The notes beneath the pieces are model-generated. The model was not told where the DNA came from. It saw only the letters and a list, made by a program, of their open reading frames with translations, and did no database searches. A stretch of DNA of 64,000 nt from Paracoccus limosus (lineage in GTDB: Bacteria; Pseudomonadota; Alphaproteobacteria; Rhodobacterales; Rhodobacteraceae): the NCBI RefSeq assembly GCF_009711185.1, contig NZ_WMIF01000003.1, positions 158,470 through 222,469 on the forward strand, written 5' to 3'. Numbering within the stretch: the first letter of the stretch is position 1; each line of letters opens with the position of its first letter. Position numbers and translations under genes: made by a program. Shown one piece after another: positions 1 through 7,924 of this stretch.

Positions 1-947
1 TGCGCGGGCCGCTCCAGCGGGCAGCCAAGCGCCGCCATCAGCCGCCCGACCGGCCCGTCCGAGGGCAGCGCATAGCCCCCCGGCTTGACGGTCAGGAAAT
101 CGAACTGGCCCCGGCCATCGGCGCGCAAGCGGCCACGCAGGTTGAACTCCGGCTGGCGGTCGGGCTGCTGGTTCTCATAGAGGCCGGCGGCATTGGCGTG
201 CCAGACCTCGACCCGCGCCCCGGCCAGACCGCGCCCGGCCAGATCGGTGACCCGCCCCGAGACCCGCAGCCGCTCGCCCCGACCATCGCGCGACAGATCC
301 GCCCCCAGCGCCAGATCGGGCGCATCGGCGCGGTAGAACGGCCCGGCGCCGGTATTGGGCGTGGCCCCGCGCGGGCGCGGCGCGTTCAGCCCTTCGACCA
401 GCGCCGAGACCCCCAGCACATCGGCCAAAAGCACCCATTCCTGACGGCGCGCATCGCTGTGATGGCCAAGCTCGGTCAGAAACCCCAGCGCCTGCCGGAA
501 TTCGGCCGCCGAGGGCCGCAGCGCGCCGACCAGCAGATGCAGATGCCCCGCCGCCAGCGCCACCGCCTCGGCCAGCCGCGACGGCGCCCCCCCGGCCAGC
601 CGCCGCTGCAGTTCCTGCCCGATGCTGTCGGGGAAACCGGCGGCGGGGGGTGGAGGGGCGGGTGGTGCGGCGGACAGCGCAGCAGGCCCGGGCGTGGGCC
701 CGGCGGGCGTGGCAGATTCGGGCAGCTGCAAGGGCAGCGCCCCGGATGCCGGCGTTGGCGCAGCCAGTTCGGACGGCGCGAGCCTCTCGGGCAGCGCCAC
801 AGGCCCCTGCACGGACCCGACCGGTGCGGCATCCCCGGGCAGCGCGCCCTGTCCCGGCACGGACCCGGGCACGGACCCCAAGCCGACAGGCGCCCGCCCC
901 GGCCCAGGCCCCAAGGCCCTCTGCTCTGGCTCGCGGCAATCATCCAT
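1..947 (-). CDS. Intradiol ring-cleavage dioxygenase (catechol/hydroxyquinol 1,2-dioxygenase type), 3' end outside window
   Basis: The protein would open catechol-like rings between the two hydroxyls with non-haem Fe(III), in the cytoplasm. Reading the minus strand from ATG at 947 gives 315 residues up to the window edge. The segment around residues 246-260 (VEVWHANAAGLYEN) and that around 289-299 (PGGYALPSDGP) are the family's two iron-tyrosine regions, placing ligands at Y257 and Y292. The two histidine ligands lie beyond the edge. A GGAAGAGGAG ribosome site precedes the ATG. Odd point: residues 1 to about 105 are a Pro/Ala/Gly-rich low-complexity stretch, before the usual helical N-terminal domain (about 106-190). 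The central similarity is closer to hydroxyquinol than to catechol enzymes, but substrate cannot be fixed. It is divergent from the LysR gene, its likely regulator. Confidence 0.85.
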   Translation of the reverse strand, partial: MDDCREPEQRALGPGPGRAPVGLGSVPGSVPGQGALPGDAAPVGSVQGPVALPERLAPSELAAPTPASGALPLQLPESATPAGPTPGPAALSAAPPAPPPPAAGFPDSIGQELQRRLAGGAPSRLAEAVALAAGHLHLLVGALRPSAAEFRQALGFLTELGHHSDARRQEWVLLADVLGVSALVEGLNAPRPRGATPNTGAGPFYRADAPDLALGADLSRDGRGERLRVSGRVTDLAGRGLAGARVEVWHANAAGLYENQQPDRQPEFNLRGRLRADGRGQFDFLTVKPGGYALPSDGPVGRLMAALGCPLERPA

Positions 948-1024
948 GCCTGCGCAACTCCTCTTCCCCGAGAAGCTGCTAACATGGCCAAACCCGAAAC
1001 AGCTTGAGTTTTGCCCACAAGCAT

Positions 1025-1039
1025 ATAGCAATTTGCTAT
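1025..1039. promoter_or_regulatory. LysR-type operator (T-N11-A palindrome)
   Basis: ATAGCAA-T-TTGCTAT is a perfect 7-bp inverted repeat with the T-N11-A core of LysR-family boxes. It lies between the divergent dioxygenase and LysR genes and runs into the LysR ATG (1038-1040). Binding there should repress the regulator's own synthesis and, from the other side, act on the dioxygenase promoter. The site is visible in the sequence; its use is inferred. Confidence 0.6.
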
Positions 1040-1991
1040 GCGATTGAACGAACGACACCTCATGCAACTCGCCGCCGTCCTCGATGCAGGCGGCGTCTCG
1101 GAAGGCGCGGCCATGCTGGGCCTGACCCAGCCCGCCGTCAGCAGATCCCTCTCCATGCTGGAGGCGAGGGTGGGCGAGCCGCTTTTCGTCAAGGGGCGCA
1201 GGCCGCTGCAGGCGACGCCTCTGGCCGCGCAGCTGGCTGCGCAGGGCCGCGTCATCATCGCGGCCTCGCGTCAGGCATCCGATGCCGTGCAGGGCTTCGT
1301 CAAGGGCAGCAAGGGCCTTGTCCGTCTGGGCGGCGTGCCGTTTTTCATGGACGCGATCATCAGCCGCATGATCGGCGAGTTTCAGGGCCGCGAACCCGAG
1401 ATCATCGTCCAGCAAAGCTACATGAACCTGCCCGAGGTGGTCGCGGCGCTTGAGGGCGACCAGATCGATCTGGGCATCGTCGCCATGGGCGAGGTCTCGT
1501 CCGGGCCGGGTTTCGAATTCACCGAGATTCTGCACGGGCGCAATGTCGTCGCCTGCCGGCAGGCGCATCCGCTGCTGCGCAAGCGCCCGATCGAGGCGCG
1601 CGACATGACCACCTATCCCTGGGTCGCGCCGCTGCCCGGATCGCCGCTGATGTCGGACCTGCAGATGATCCTGATGAGCATCGGCATGTCCGACCTCAAC
1701 ATCCGCTATTCCGGCGGCTCGCTGATGAGCGTGGTGAATTTCCTGACCGAGACCGACGCGCTGGCCGTGCTGCCGTTCTCGGTGGTCTTTGCGCTGCGCG
1801 ACAGCAGCCGCATCACCGTGCTGCCCTATCAGATCCCCCAGCCCAACCGCGCGCTGGGGATCATGCGCAAGGCGGGCGGCGCGCGCAACCCGGCCTCGGA
1901 CCGGCTGGCGAACCATGTCACGCTGGCCTTTGACAGCCTGCGCCACGCCATCAAGCGCCATGAGGGCGCTGTGGTCTGGGGCCATTCCTGA
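1038..1991 (+). CDS. LysR-family transcriptional regulator
   Basis: This is a 317-residue DNA-binding regulator. Residues about 5-64 form the winged helix-turn-helix (GLTQPAVSRSLSMLE is the recognition region) and about 90-300 the periplasmic-binding-protein-like effector domain. The start at 1038 gives the usual LysR N-terminus; there is no clear Shine-Dalgarno upstream, so the message may be leaderless or poorly translated, and the next Met (1062) is an alternative. The adjacent divergent gene is an intradiol dioxygenase, which suggests control of aromatic breakdown with a pathway intermediate as inducer. The effector itself cannot be read from the sequence. Confidence 0.9.
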   Translation: MRLNERHLMQLAAVLDAGGVSEGAAMLGLTQPAVSRSLSMLEARVGEPLFVKGRRPLQATPLAAQLAAQGRVIIAASRQASDAVQGFVKGSKGLVRLGGVPFFMDAIISRMIGEFQGREPEIIVQQSYMNLPEVVAALEGDQIDLGIVAMGEVSSGPGFEFTEILHGRNVVACRQAHPLLRKRPIEARDMTTYPWVAPLPGSPLMSDLQMILMSIGMSDLNIRYSGGSLMSVVNFLTETDALAVLPFSVVFALRDSSRITVLPYQIPQPNRALGIMRKAGGARNPASDRLANHVTLAFDSLRHAIKRHEGAVVWGHS

Positions 1992-2084
1992 TCCATATGC
2001 GGCGCCGCTGCGTCATCTGCGGGGCGGAATTGCCATGACGCCCGGATGGGCTAGTGTCTGATCAGGGGACGGACAGGAGGAAGG

Positions 2085-2783
2085 ATGACACGGCAGGGCG
2101 CGGCCCGCCGGGCGCTGGCCCGGCTTAGCGGGCGGATCATCACCTTTTTCGCCCGCGCGGTCACGGCGGTGCAGCCGATCTGGCAGGGCGTCGCCCCGGA
2201 TGCGGCGCGCCAGCGGATCTATTTCGCCAACCACGCCAGCCACGGCGATTTCATCCTGATCTGGGCGGTGCTGCCGCCGCGCCAGCAGCGCGCGACCCGA
2301 CCGGTGGCGGGGGCGGATTACTGGCGCAGCGGCCGGCTGCGGCGCTTTGTCGGCGGCGAGGTCTTCAACGCCCTGCTGATCGAACGCAAGGGCGAGGCCG
2401 TGCCCGGCACCGCCATCGCGCAGATGGCCGAGGCACTGGATGCGGGCGACTCGCTGATCCTGTTTCCCGAGGGCACCCGCAACCAGACCGATGCGGCGCT
2501 GCTGTCGTTCCGCAGCGGGCTCTTTCACCTTGCCAGCCAGCGCCCCGAGATCGATCTGGTGCCGGTCTGGATCGAGAACCTGAACCGCGTCTTGCCCAAA
2601 GGGGCGGTGATCCCGGTGCCGCTGATGTGCAAGACCGTCTTTGGCGCGCCGCTGCATCTGGCTGCGGGTGAGGCCAAGGCCGATTTTCTGGCCCGCGCCC
2701 GCGCCGCGCTGCTGGCGCTGCGCCCCCGCCCCGAGACGGACGCCCCCGCCGAACCCGTGCCAGCCCCCAAGGAGGCCCCATGA
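2085..2783 (+). CDS. 1-acyl-sn-glycerol-3-phosphate acyltransferase-like protein (PlsC family)
   Basis: This 232-residue enzyme is expected to add an acyl chain to lysophosphatidic acid at the inner membrane. The acyltransferase block I is H50-A-S-H-G-D55 (HX4D), and block III is FPEGTR near residues 128-133. An AGGAGGAAGG ribosome site precedes ATG 2085. The stop overlaps the cdsA start (ATGA), so the two are co-translated. The three genes here form a compact phospholipid module that is probably additional to the housekeeping copies; whether it makes a special lipid is unknown. Confidence 0.88.
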   Translation: MTRQGAARRALARLSGRIITFFARAVTAVQPIWQGVAPDAARQRIYFANHASHGDFILIWAVLPPRQQRATRPVAGADYWRSGRLRRFVGGEVFNALLIERKGEAVPGTAIAQMAEALDAGDSLILFPEGTRNQTDAALLSFRSGLFHLASQRPEIDLVPVWIENLNRVLPKGAVIPVPLMCKTVFGAPLHLAAGEAKADFLARARAALLALRPRPETDAPAEPVPAPKEAP

Positions 2784-3730
2784 GCCCCGCCCGCCACGAT
2801 CTGTTGACCGTCATTCTGGGCATCGGCGGCGTGCTGGTGCTGGCCTCGGTCATTGGCGCGCTGCTGGGCCGGCGCTATTCGCCGCAGGGCCAGAACGCCG
2901 CCATCGAAAATCTGAACGACCGCATCCGCGCATGGTGGCTGATGGTGCTGGCCCTGGCGCTGGCCTTTCTGGGCGGGCGCGCGGGGGTGATCGGGCTGTT
3001 TGCGATCTGCGCCTTTGCGGCGCTGCGCGAATTCATGACGCTGACCAATGCCACCCGCGCCGATCACCGCACGCTGGCCGCCGCGTTCTTCATCGTGCTG
3101 CCGGTGCAGTTCTGGCTGGTCTGGATCGGCTGGTATGGGCTTTACGCGATTTTCATCCCGGTCTGGGTGTTCTTGCTGCTGCCCATCGTCTCGGTGCTGG
3201 CGGGGGAAACCCGCAACTACCTCGTGCGCGTGGCCGAGATGCAATGGGCGCTGATGATCTGCGTCTTTTGCGTGTCGCATGTGCCGGCGCTGCTGGACCT
3301 GAAGATCCCCGGCTATGGCGGGCGCAACGTACTGCTGATCGCATGGCTGGTGATCGTGGTGCAGCTGTCGGACGTGCTGCAATATGTCTGGGGCAAGCTG
3401 ATCGGGCGGCGCAAGCTGGCACCGAAGCTGTCGCCCTCGAAAACGGTCGAGGGGCTCGCCGGGGGCGTCCTGTCGGCCAGCGCCATTGGCGTCGCGCTGT
3501 GGTGGATGACGCCGTTCCGCCCGCTACAGGCGGCGGGGATGGCGCTGATGATCACGGCTTTGGGCGCGGCCGGCGGGCTGGTGATGTCGGCCATCAAGCG
3601 CGACCGCGGCGTCAAGGACTGGGGCCATACCATCGCTGGCCATGGCGGTTTCATCGACCGACTGGATTCGGTGGTCTTTGCCGCGCCGATCTTTTTCCAT
3701 GTCACGCGCTATGTCTGGAATGTGGGGTAA
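2780..3730 (+). CDS. cdsA: Phosphatidate cytidylyltransferase (CdsA family)
   Basis: This enzyme makes CDP-diacylglycerol from phosphatidate and CTP in the inner membrane. The 316-residue protein has about eight hydrophobic segments. The C-terminal CdsA signature is present (SAIKRDRGVKDWG, then GHGGFIDRLDS). The usual Pro before GHGG is Ala. It overlaps the plsC-like stop by 4 bases and lies 3 bases from the CDP-alcohol transferase gene, so acyltransferase, cytidylyltransferase and head-group transferase are made together. Confidence 0.92.
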   Translation: MSPARHDLLTVILGIGGVLVLASVIGALLGRRYSPQGQNAAIENLNDRIRAWWLMVLALALAFLGGRAGVIGLFAICAFAALREFMTLTNATRADHRTLAAAFFIVLPVQFWLVWIGWYGLYAIFIPVWVFLLLPIVSVLAGETRNYLVRVAEMQWALMICVFCVSHVPALLDLKIPGYGGRNVLLIAWLVIVVQLSDVLQYVWGKLIGRRKLAPKLSPSKTVEGLAGGVLSASAIGVALWWMTPFRPLQAAGMALMITALGAAGGLVMSAIKRDRGVKDWGHTIAGHGGFIDRLDSVVFAAPIFFHVTRYVWNVG

Positions 3731-3733
3731 GCC

Positions 3734-4378
3734 ATGGTCGATCTGTCAAATCGCAGGCCACTGGCCAGCCGCCAGACCGGATGGGCGGCGCAAGTGACGC
3801 GCTGGCTGGCGGGCACGACGGTCACGCCCAACCAGATCTCGATCGCCGGCATGGTGGCGGCGGCGGGTGCCGGCGCGGCCTTCTGGTCGGCGGGCGGCGT
3901 GGCCGGCTGGGGCCGGGCCCTGCTTTTGGTGCTGGCGGCGGGGCTGTGCCAGCTGCGGCTCTTGTGCAACCTGTTCGACGGCATGGTCGCGGTCGAGGCC
4001 GGGCGCGGCGGCCCAGATGGCGGGTTCTGGAACGAGTTTCCCGACCGCGTGTCGGATCTGCTGATCCTGCTGGGGCTGGGCCTGTCGCTGTCTGCGCCCT
4101 CGCTGGGCTGGGCGGCGGCGGCCATGGCCTTTCTGACCGCCTATCTGCGCGAATTGGGGGTGAATTGCGGGCTGCCCGCCGATTTCTCGGGGCCGATGGC
4201 CAAGCAGCACCGCATGGCCTTGGTCACGGGGGCCACGCTGCTCAGTCTGGCCGAACCGCTGTGGCAGGGCCATGGCCAGATCCTGTATCTGGCGCTGTGG
4301 CTGCTGGTCATCGGCACCGGCCTGACGGCGCTGCGCCGGGCCGTCAGGCTGGTGCGGGCGCTGCGCGCAAGGGGCTGA
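3734..4378 (+). CDS. CDP-alcohol phosphatidyltransferase-family membrane protein with altered active-site motif
   Basis: This 214-residue polytopic protein aligns with CDP-alcohol phosphatidyltransferases, which swap CMP for an alcohol on CDP-diacylglycerol. The normal motif is D-x2-D-G-x2-A-R-x8-G-x3-D-x3-D. Here the segment NLFDGMVAVEAG...GFWNEFPDRVSD reads N-x2-D-G-x2-A-V-x8-G-x3-N-x3-D, so two metal-binding aspartates are Asn and the Arg is Val. The position after cdsA argues for a lipid role, but catalysis may be changed or lost. It could act on a different substrate or be a non-catalytic homologue. Confidence 0.75.
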   Translation: MVDLSNRRPLASRQTGWAAQVTRWLAGTTVTPNQISIAGMVAAAGAGAAFWSAGGVAGWGRALLLVLAAGLCQLRLLCNLFDGMVAVEAGRGGPDGGFWNEFPDRVSDLLILLGLGLSLSAPSLGWAAAAMAFLTAYLRELGVNCGLPADFSGPMAKQHRMALVTGATLLSLAEPLWQGHGQILYLALWLLVIGTGLTALRRAVRLVRALRARG

Positions 4379-4396
4379 GCGGCCCGGGAAAGCCCT

Positions 4397-4864
4397 CTAG
4401 AACAAACCATGTGCGCCGCCGACCGCGCCCGCAATCGTGATCAGCGAGGCGGCCAGCAACAGCCGATGCAGCGCCTCCAGCCGGGCAAAGTCACGCTCGG
4501 GCGTGGCCGAGCGCGCCATGCGCCGGTGCAGCGCCAGCGGCTCGATCACATAGAGCATCGCGGCAAAGACCAGCCAGACCGCGACCATGGCATGCATCCA
4601 CCAGAAGTCGGGCGTGGTGAAGCGGTCCCAGATCTGGCCGCGCCACAGCATCCACAGCCCGCTGGCCCCGGTCAGGGCGACCCAGATCCGGGCCTGCCCG
4701 GAAAAGCGCGCCTCGACGCGGTGGAACTGGGCCAGCCGCTGCCCGGGCGGGTGCCCGTCCCGGATGGCCGGGATCAGCGCCAGCGTGACGAAAGCCACGC
4801 CGCCGATCCACAGCACCACCGCAAGGACATGGATCACCCGCGCCAGGGTAAAGTCGTCCATCAC
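4397..4864 (-). CDS. CopD-like four-helix integral membrane protein
   Basis: This 155-residue protein has four predicted membrane helices with conserved-looking histidines in helix 1 (ARVIHVLAVVLWIGG) and helix 3 (WWMHAMVAVWLVF), the pattern of the CopD/DUF2269 class of possible haem- or copper-binding membrane proteins. Its ATG overlaps the flavohemoglobin stop (ATGA), so it is the second gene of the NsrR-controlled NO-detoxification operon. Direct function is unknown; roles in haem b-type electron transfer or metal handling under nitrosative stress are inference. Confidence 0.7.
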   Translation of the reverse strand: MMDDFTLARVIHVLAVVLWIGGVAFVTLALIPAIRDGHPPGQRLAQFHRVEARFSGQARIWVALTGASGLWMLWRGQIWDRFTTPDFWWMHAMVAVWLVFAAMLYVIEPLALHRRMARSATPERDFARLEALHRLLLAASLITIAGAVGGAHGLF

Positions 4865-6069
4865 GCCGCCAGCAACTCGTCAGCGGGGCCGAAGAACTCA
4901 TAATGGATCCGCCCGGAAGGCACCCCCGCCCGCGACAGCGCCAGCACCGCCGCGCGCAGAAAGGGCCGGGGCCCGCAGATGTAATAATCGGCCGCAGCCC
5001 CCGGCGTATGCGCCAAAAGCCAATCGTCGGTGATCAGCCCGGCCTGATCGTAATCGCGGCCCGCCACCTCGTCAGGCAGCGGCGACTGGTGGAAATCGCT
5101 TACCTGCACCGCATGGCCCTGCGCGGCCAGCGCGCGGATATGATCGCGCATGGCGTGGCTGTCGCGGTCATGCGTGCCGTGGATGTAATGCACCGGTTGC
5201 CGCGCGCCCTGCGCCACCAGCCATTCCAGCATCGAGACCATCGGCGTCAGCCCGACCCCACCCGACAGCAGCACCGCCGGACGCGGCGGCAGTTCCTCCA
5301 GGCAGAACTCGCCCGCCGGGGCGGCGACCTTCAGCACCGTGCCCGCAGGTTGCGCATGCAGCCAGCGCGAGACCAGCCCCAGCGGCTCGGCCTTGACGCT
5401 GATGCGATAGCCGGCGCGGTCCGGCGCGGACGAGATCGAATAGTTGCGCTTGGCCGGGGCATGGCCGTCGATCTCGATCGAAAAGCTGAGATACTGGCCC
5501 GGCTTGTGCAGCATCACCGGCCCGCCATCGACCGGGCGCAGCAGGAACGAGGTGATGACATTGCTTTCGCGGATCACCTCGGCGATGCGGAAATCGCGCC
5601 AGCCGTTCCAGCCCCCCGAGGCAGCGGCCTGATCGTCATAGACCCGGCGCTCGCGCGCGATCAGGATATCGGCAAGGAACCAATAGGCCTCGCCCCATGC
5701 GGCAAGGATCTCGGGCGTGGCGGCATCGCCCAGAACATGGCCGATGGCGCCCAGCAGCGCGTCGGCGACATGCGGGTAATGCTCGGGCAGGATCTGCAGG
5801 CCGACATGTTTCTGCGCAATGCGTTCGACCGCCGGGGCCAGCGCCGACAGATTGTCGATATTGGCGGCATAGGCCAGAATCGCGCCGGTCAGCGCCCGCG
5901 GCTGGGCGTCGCTGACGCCCTGATGCGACTGGTTGAACAGGTCGCGGATCTCGGGGTCGCGGAACATGCGGGCATACATTTCATGCACGACGTCCAGCCC
6001 ATGCGCCTGAAGCGCGGGCAGGGTCGCCTTGACCAGTTCGATCGTGCGGGGGCTGAGAGTGCGGGTCAT
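4861..6069 (-). CDS. hmp: Flavohemoglobin (NO dioxygenase)
   Basis: Hmp turns NO plus O2 into nitrate in the cytoplasm using FAD and NAD(P)H. The 402-residue protein has an N-terminal globin (about 1-140; proximal His at H88 in QKHVG, B10 Tyr at Y32), then an FAD-binding barrel (RNYSISS) and an NAD-binding domain (GGVGLTPMVSMLE; YYICGPRPFL). The start at 6069 (MTRTLS) matches the family length; the open frame runs further upstream but across the operators. It is divergent from nsrR with ATGCAT-type palindromes between, so NsrR repression relieved by NO is expected. Confidence 0.95.
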   Translation of the reverse strand: MTRTLSPRTIELVKATLPALQAHGLDVVHEMYARMFRDPEIRDLFNQSHQGVSDAQPRALTGAILAYAANIDNLSALAPAVERIAQKHVGLQILPEHYPHVADALLGAIGHVLGDAATPEILAAWGEAYWFLADILIARERRVYDDQAAASGGWNGWRDFRIAEVIRESNVITSFLLRPVDGGPVMLHKPGQYLSFSIEIDGHAPAKRNYSISSAPDRAGYRISVKAEPLGLVSRWLHAQPAGTVLKVAAPAGEFCLEELPPRPAVLLSGGVGLTPMVSMLEWLVAQGARQPVHYIHGTHDRDSHAMRDHIRALAAQGHAVQVSDFHQSPLPDEVAGRDYDQAGLITDDWLLAHTPGAAADYYICGPRPFLRAAVLALSRAGVPSGRIHYEFFGPADELLAA

Positions 6070-6110
6070 CGGGAACTCCTGCGGGGCTGCCACTGTGCTG
6101 AGTCGAAAAC

Positions 6111-6127
6111 ATGCATATGTGATGCAT
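6111..6127. promoter_or_regulatory. NsrR-like operator 1
   Basis: ATGCAT-ATGTG-ATGCAT forms an inverted repeat (each half is itself palindromic) 42 to 58 bases upstream of the hmp start. It resembles the ATGCATTT-type half-sites known for NsrR. It is probably the hmp-proximal operator. Confidence 0.55.
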
Positions 6128-6147
6128 CTATACCCCGCGTCAAAAAT

Positions 6148-6166
6148 GATGCAAATGATTTGCATC
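6148..6166. promoter_or_regulatory. NsrR-like operator 2 (perfect palindrome)
   Basis: GATGCAAATGATTTGCATC is a perfect 9-bp inverted repeat around one base, flanked by A and T runs that extend the symmetry. It ends 16 bases before the nsrR ATG. It resembles NsrR sites and would allow autorepression as well as control of hmp. Confidence 0.65.
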
Positions 6167-6181
6167 TTTTGGAGACCGGCG

Positions 6182-6610
6182 ATGCGGCTGACGCGATACA
6201 CCGATTACGCGATGCGGGTGCTGCTGTATCTGGGGCGGCAACCGGACCGGCTGTGTTCGATCGCCGAGATCGCAAGGGCTTATGGCATCTCGCAAAACCA
6301 CCTGATGAAGGTGATCAACGATCTGGTGAATGCGGGCTATCTGGCCAGCGTGCGCGGGCGCGGCGGCGGTGTGCGGCTGGCGCGTCCGGCCGAGCAGATC
6401 AACGTGGGTGCGCTGATCCGCCACACCGAGGACGATTTCGATCTGGTCGGCTGCGGCAGCTGCATCATCGCCCCGGCCTGCGGCCTGACCTCGGTGCTGA
6501 ACGAGGCGCTGGCCGGCTTCCTTGCGGTGCTGGACCGCCATACGCTGGCCGATGTGCTGGCGCGGCAGGGTGATTTCCTGCCGCTGCTGCACCCGGTCCG
6601 CCCCGATTAG
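6182..6610 (+). CDS. nsrR: NsrR-type Rrf2-family NO-sensing repressor
   Basis: This 142-residue Rrf2 regulator has a winged helix at about 1-65 (AYGISQNHLMKVINDLV) and three cysteines in the sensor loop, C91-x2-C94-x5-C100, which would hold an Fe-S cluster that NO destroys. E. coli NsrR has C-x4-C-x5-C, so the first gap is two shorter here. ATG 6182 has a GGAG site 7 bases upstream; the longer open frame starts inside the operator region. The neighbouring hmp is the natural target. The stop overlaps the opposing DUF2478 stop by four bases. Confidence 0.9.
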   Translation: MRLTRYTDYAMRVLLYLGRQPDRLCSIAEIARAYGISQNHLMKVINDLVNAGYLASVRGRGGGVRLARPAEQINVGALIRHTEDDFDLVGCGSCIIAPACGLTSVLNEALAGFLAVLDRHTLADVLARQGDFLPLLHPVRPD

Positions 6611-7119
6611 GCGGCGGTCGGCGCGGCGCAGGCGCTGCGGCACCAGTCAAGGATCGCCTCGGGCCGGGGCGGCAGGGCATGGGCCAGACCACCTGCAAAT
6701 TCCAGAAACGGCGGCAGGTTCAGCCCGTTGACGCCGACCAGCACCGGCAGGCCGCGCGACAGCGCCTCGGCGATGATGGGGGCAAGCCCCCTGCCCTCGG
6801 CCTCTTGCTTGCCGAACTTGTTCACCACCAGCATTTCGGCGCCCTCCAGCGCGCCGGCGGTCCACAGCACGGATTGCTCCAGCGCCCCGGCATCCAGCCG
6901 GCAGCCGCGCGCCTCGGCGCCGCGATCGACGCTGATGCGCACGGTCGGCCCGTCGGGCAGCAGCCGCAGGTCCATGTCGCAGCGCCGGTCGGTGCGCTCG
7001 ATATTGGTCTGGACCGTGCCGGCAAGGCGCAGGCCCCCGGCCTCCAGCTGCGCGACCACCTGCGCCAGCAGCGCGTCGATGGCGCCGCGCCCCGACAAGG
7101 TGACATAGCCCAGCTTCAT
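6607..7119 (-). CDS. DUF2478-family protein at end of nar operon
   Basis: The 170-residue protein matches the look of DUF2478 proteins, often found near molybdenum-cofactor or nitrate reductase genes. Recognisable segments are the N-terminal LGYVTLSGRGAIDALL, DMDLRLL, a central RGCRLDAGALE and LVVNKFGKQEAEGRG. Some relatives have a nucleotide-binding loop at the N-terminus; here LSGRGA lacks the Lys-Ser/Thr of a P-loop. The start at 7119 overlaps the upstream isomerase gene stop (ATGA coupling). Function unknown; a role in Mo-enzyme maturation is inference. Confidence 0.7.
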   Translation of the reverse strand: MKLGYVTLSGRGAIDALLAQVVAQLEAGGLRLAGTVQTNIERTDRRCDMDLRLLPDGPTVRISVDRGAEARGCRLDAGALEQSVLWTAGALEGAEMLVVNKFGKQEAEGRGLAPIIAEALSRGLPVLVGVNGLNLPPFLEFAGGLAHALPPRPEAILDWCRSACAAPTAA

Positions 7120-7919
7120 GCCGCGACCTCGCTCATGGCGATGCCGGTCACCTGCGCCTCGGCGACCAGCTCTGCGGTCAGGGCGCGGCTGGCGCGGATC
7201 CATGCGGCCTTTTCCTGCGCTTCGCGCAGATGCGGCAGCACGGCGTCAAAGGGCAGCACCTCGCCCCGCGCCCGCGCGTCCAGCCGGATCAGATGGATGC
7301 CATAGCGGGTTTCCACCGGCTCGCTGATCGCGCCCTCATCCATCCCGGCCAGCGCGGCCTCGAATTCCGGCACGGTATCGCCCGAGGCGAGCTGCCCCAG
7401 CAACCCGCCCTGATCGCGCGAGGCACAGGCGCTGTGGCGCGCGGCCAGCTCGGCAAAGCGGCGCGGCGATTGGCGCAGTTCGGCCAGCAGCGCCTGCGCC
7501 GTCTGCCGCGCCAGCGCCTGTGCATCGGCGTCGGTCTCTGGCGCGGCCAGCAGGATATGCGCTGCCTCATAGAGCGACGGCGCCCGGAAACGGTCGGGGG
7601 CAGCGTCGTAAAGCGCGCGCAGCTCGGCCTCGTCGGGCAGGACCGGGGCGATGGCCTGATCCAGCAATTGCCGGATCAGCGCCTCTTCCTCGGTCTCCCA
7701 GCGGCCGGGCGACAGTTCGGCCGGATCGGGGCTAAGGCCACGGGCCCGCGCCTCTTGCAGCAGGATCTCGCGCAGGGCCAGCGCGCGGGCAGCAGCTTTC
7801 CACGCAAGGCCCGGCTTGCCCTTGGGCGCGGGATGGTTCTGCGCCTCGGCGGCGATGCGCTCGGGGGGGATGGTCACGCCGTTGACGGTGACCGGCGGCA
7901 GCAGGGGTTTGATCTCCAT
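7116..7919 (-). CDS. Parvulin-type peptidyl-prolyl isomerase (NifM-like) of the nar operon
   Basis: The 267-residue protein carries a C-terminal rotamase domain (about 115-220; YEAAHILLAAP, then SRDQGGLLGQLASGDTVPEFEAAL and RYGIHLIRL). There is no signal peptide, so it should act in the cytoplasm. An isomerase follows narI in several denitrifiers, and a role in folding NarGH(J) is the usual assumption. Its start lies five bases after the narI stop, inside the same operon. Confidence 0.82.
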   Translation of the reverse strand: MEIKPLLPPVTVNGVTIPPERIAAEAQNHPAPKGKPGLAWKAAARALALREILLQEARARGLSPDPAELSPGRWETEEEALIRQLLDQAIAPVLPDEAELRALYDAAPDRFRAPSLYEAAHILLAAPETDADAQALARQTAQALLAELRQSPRRFAELAARHSACASRDQGGLLGQLASGDTVPEFEAALAGMDEGAISEPVETRYGIHLIRLDARARGEVLPFDAVLPHLREAQEKAAWIRASRALTAELVAEAQVTGIAMSEVAA

Positions 7920-7924
7920 GATGC

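Noticed and set aside
198..1007. Plus-strand ORF of 269 codons and the minus-strand ORFs 175-939 and 476-1258
   Set aside because: They are other frames over the dioxygenase; only the minus frame starting at 947 gives family motifs.
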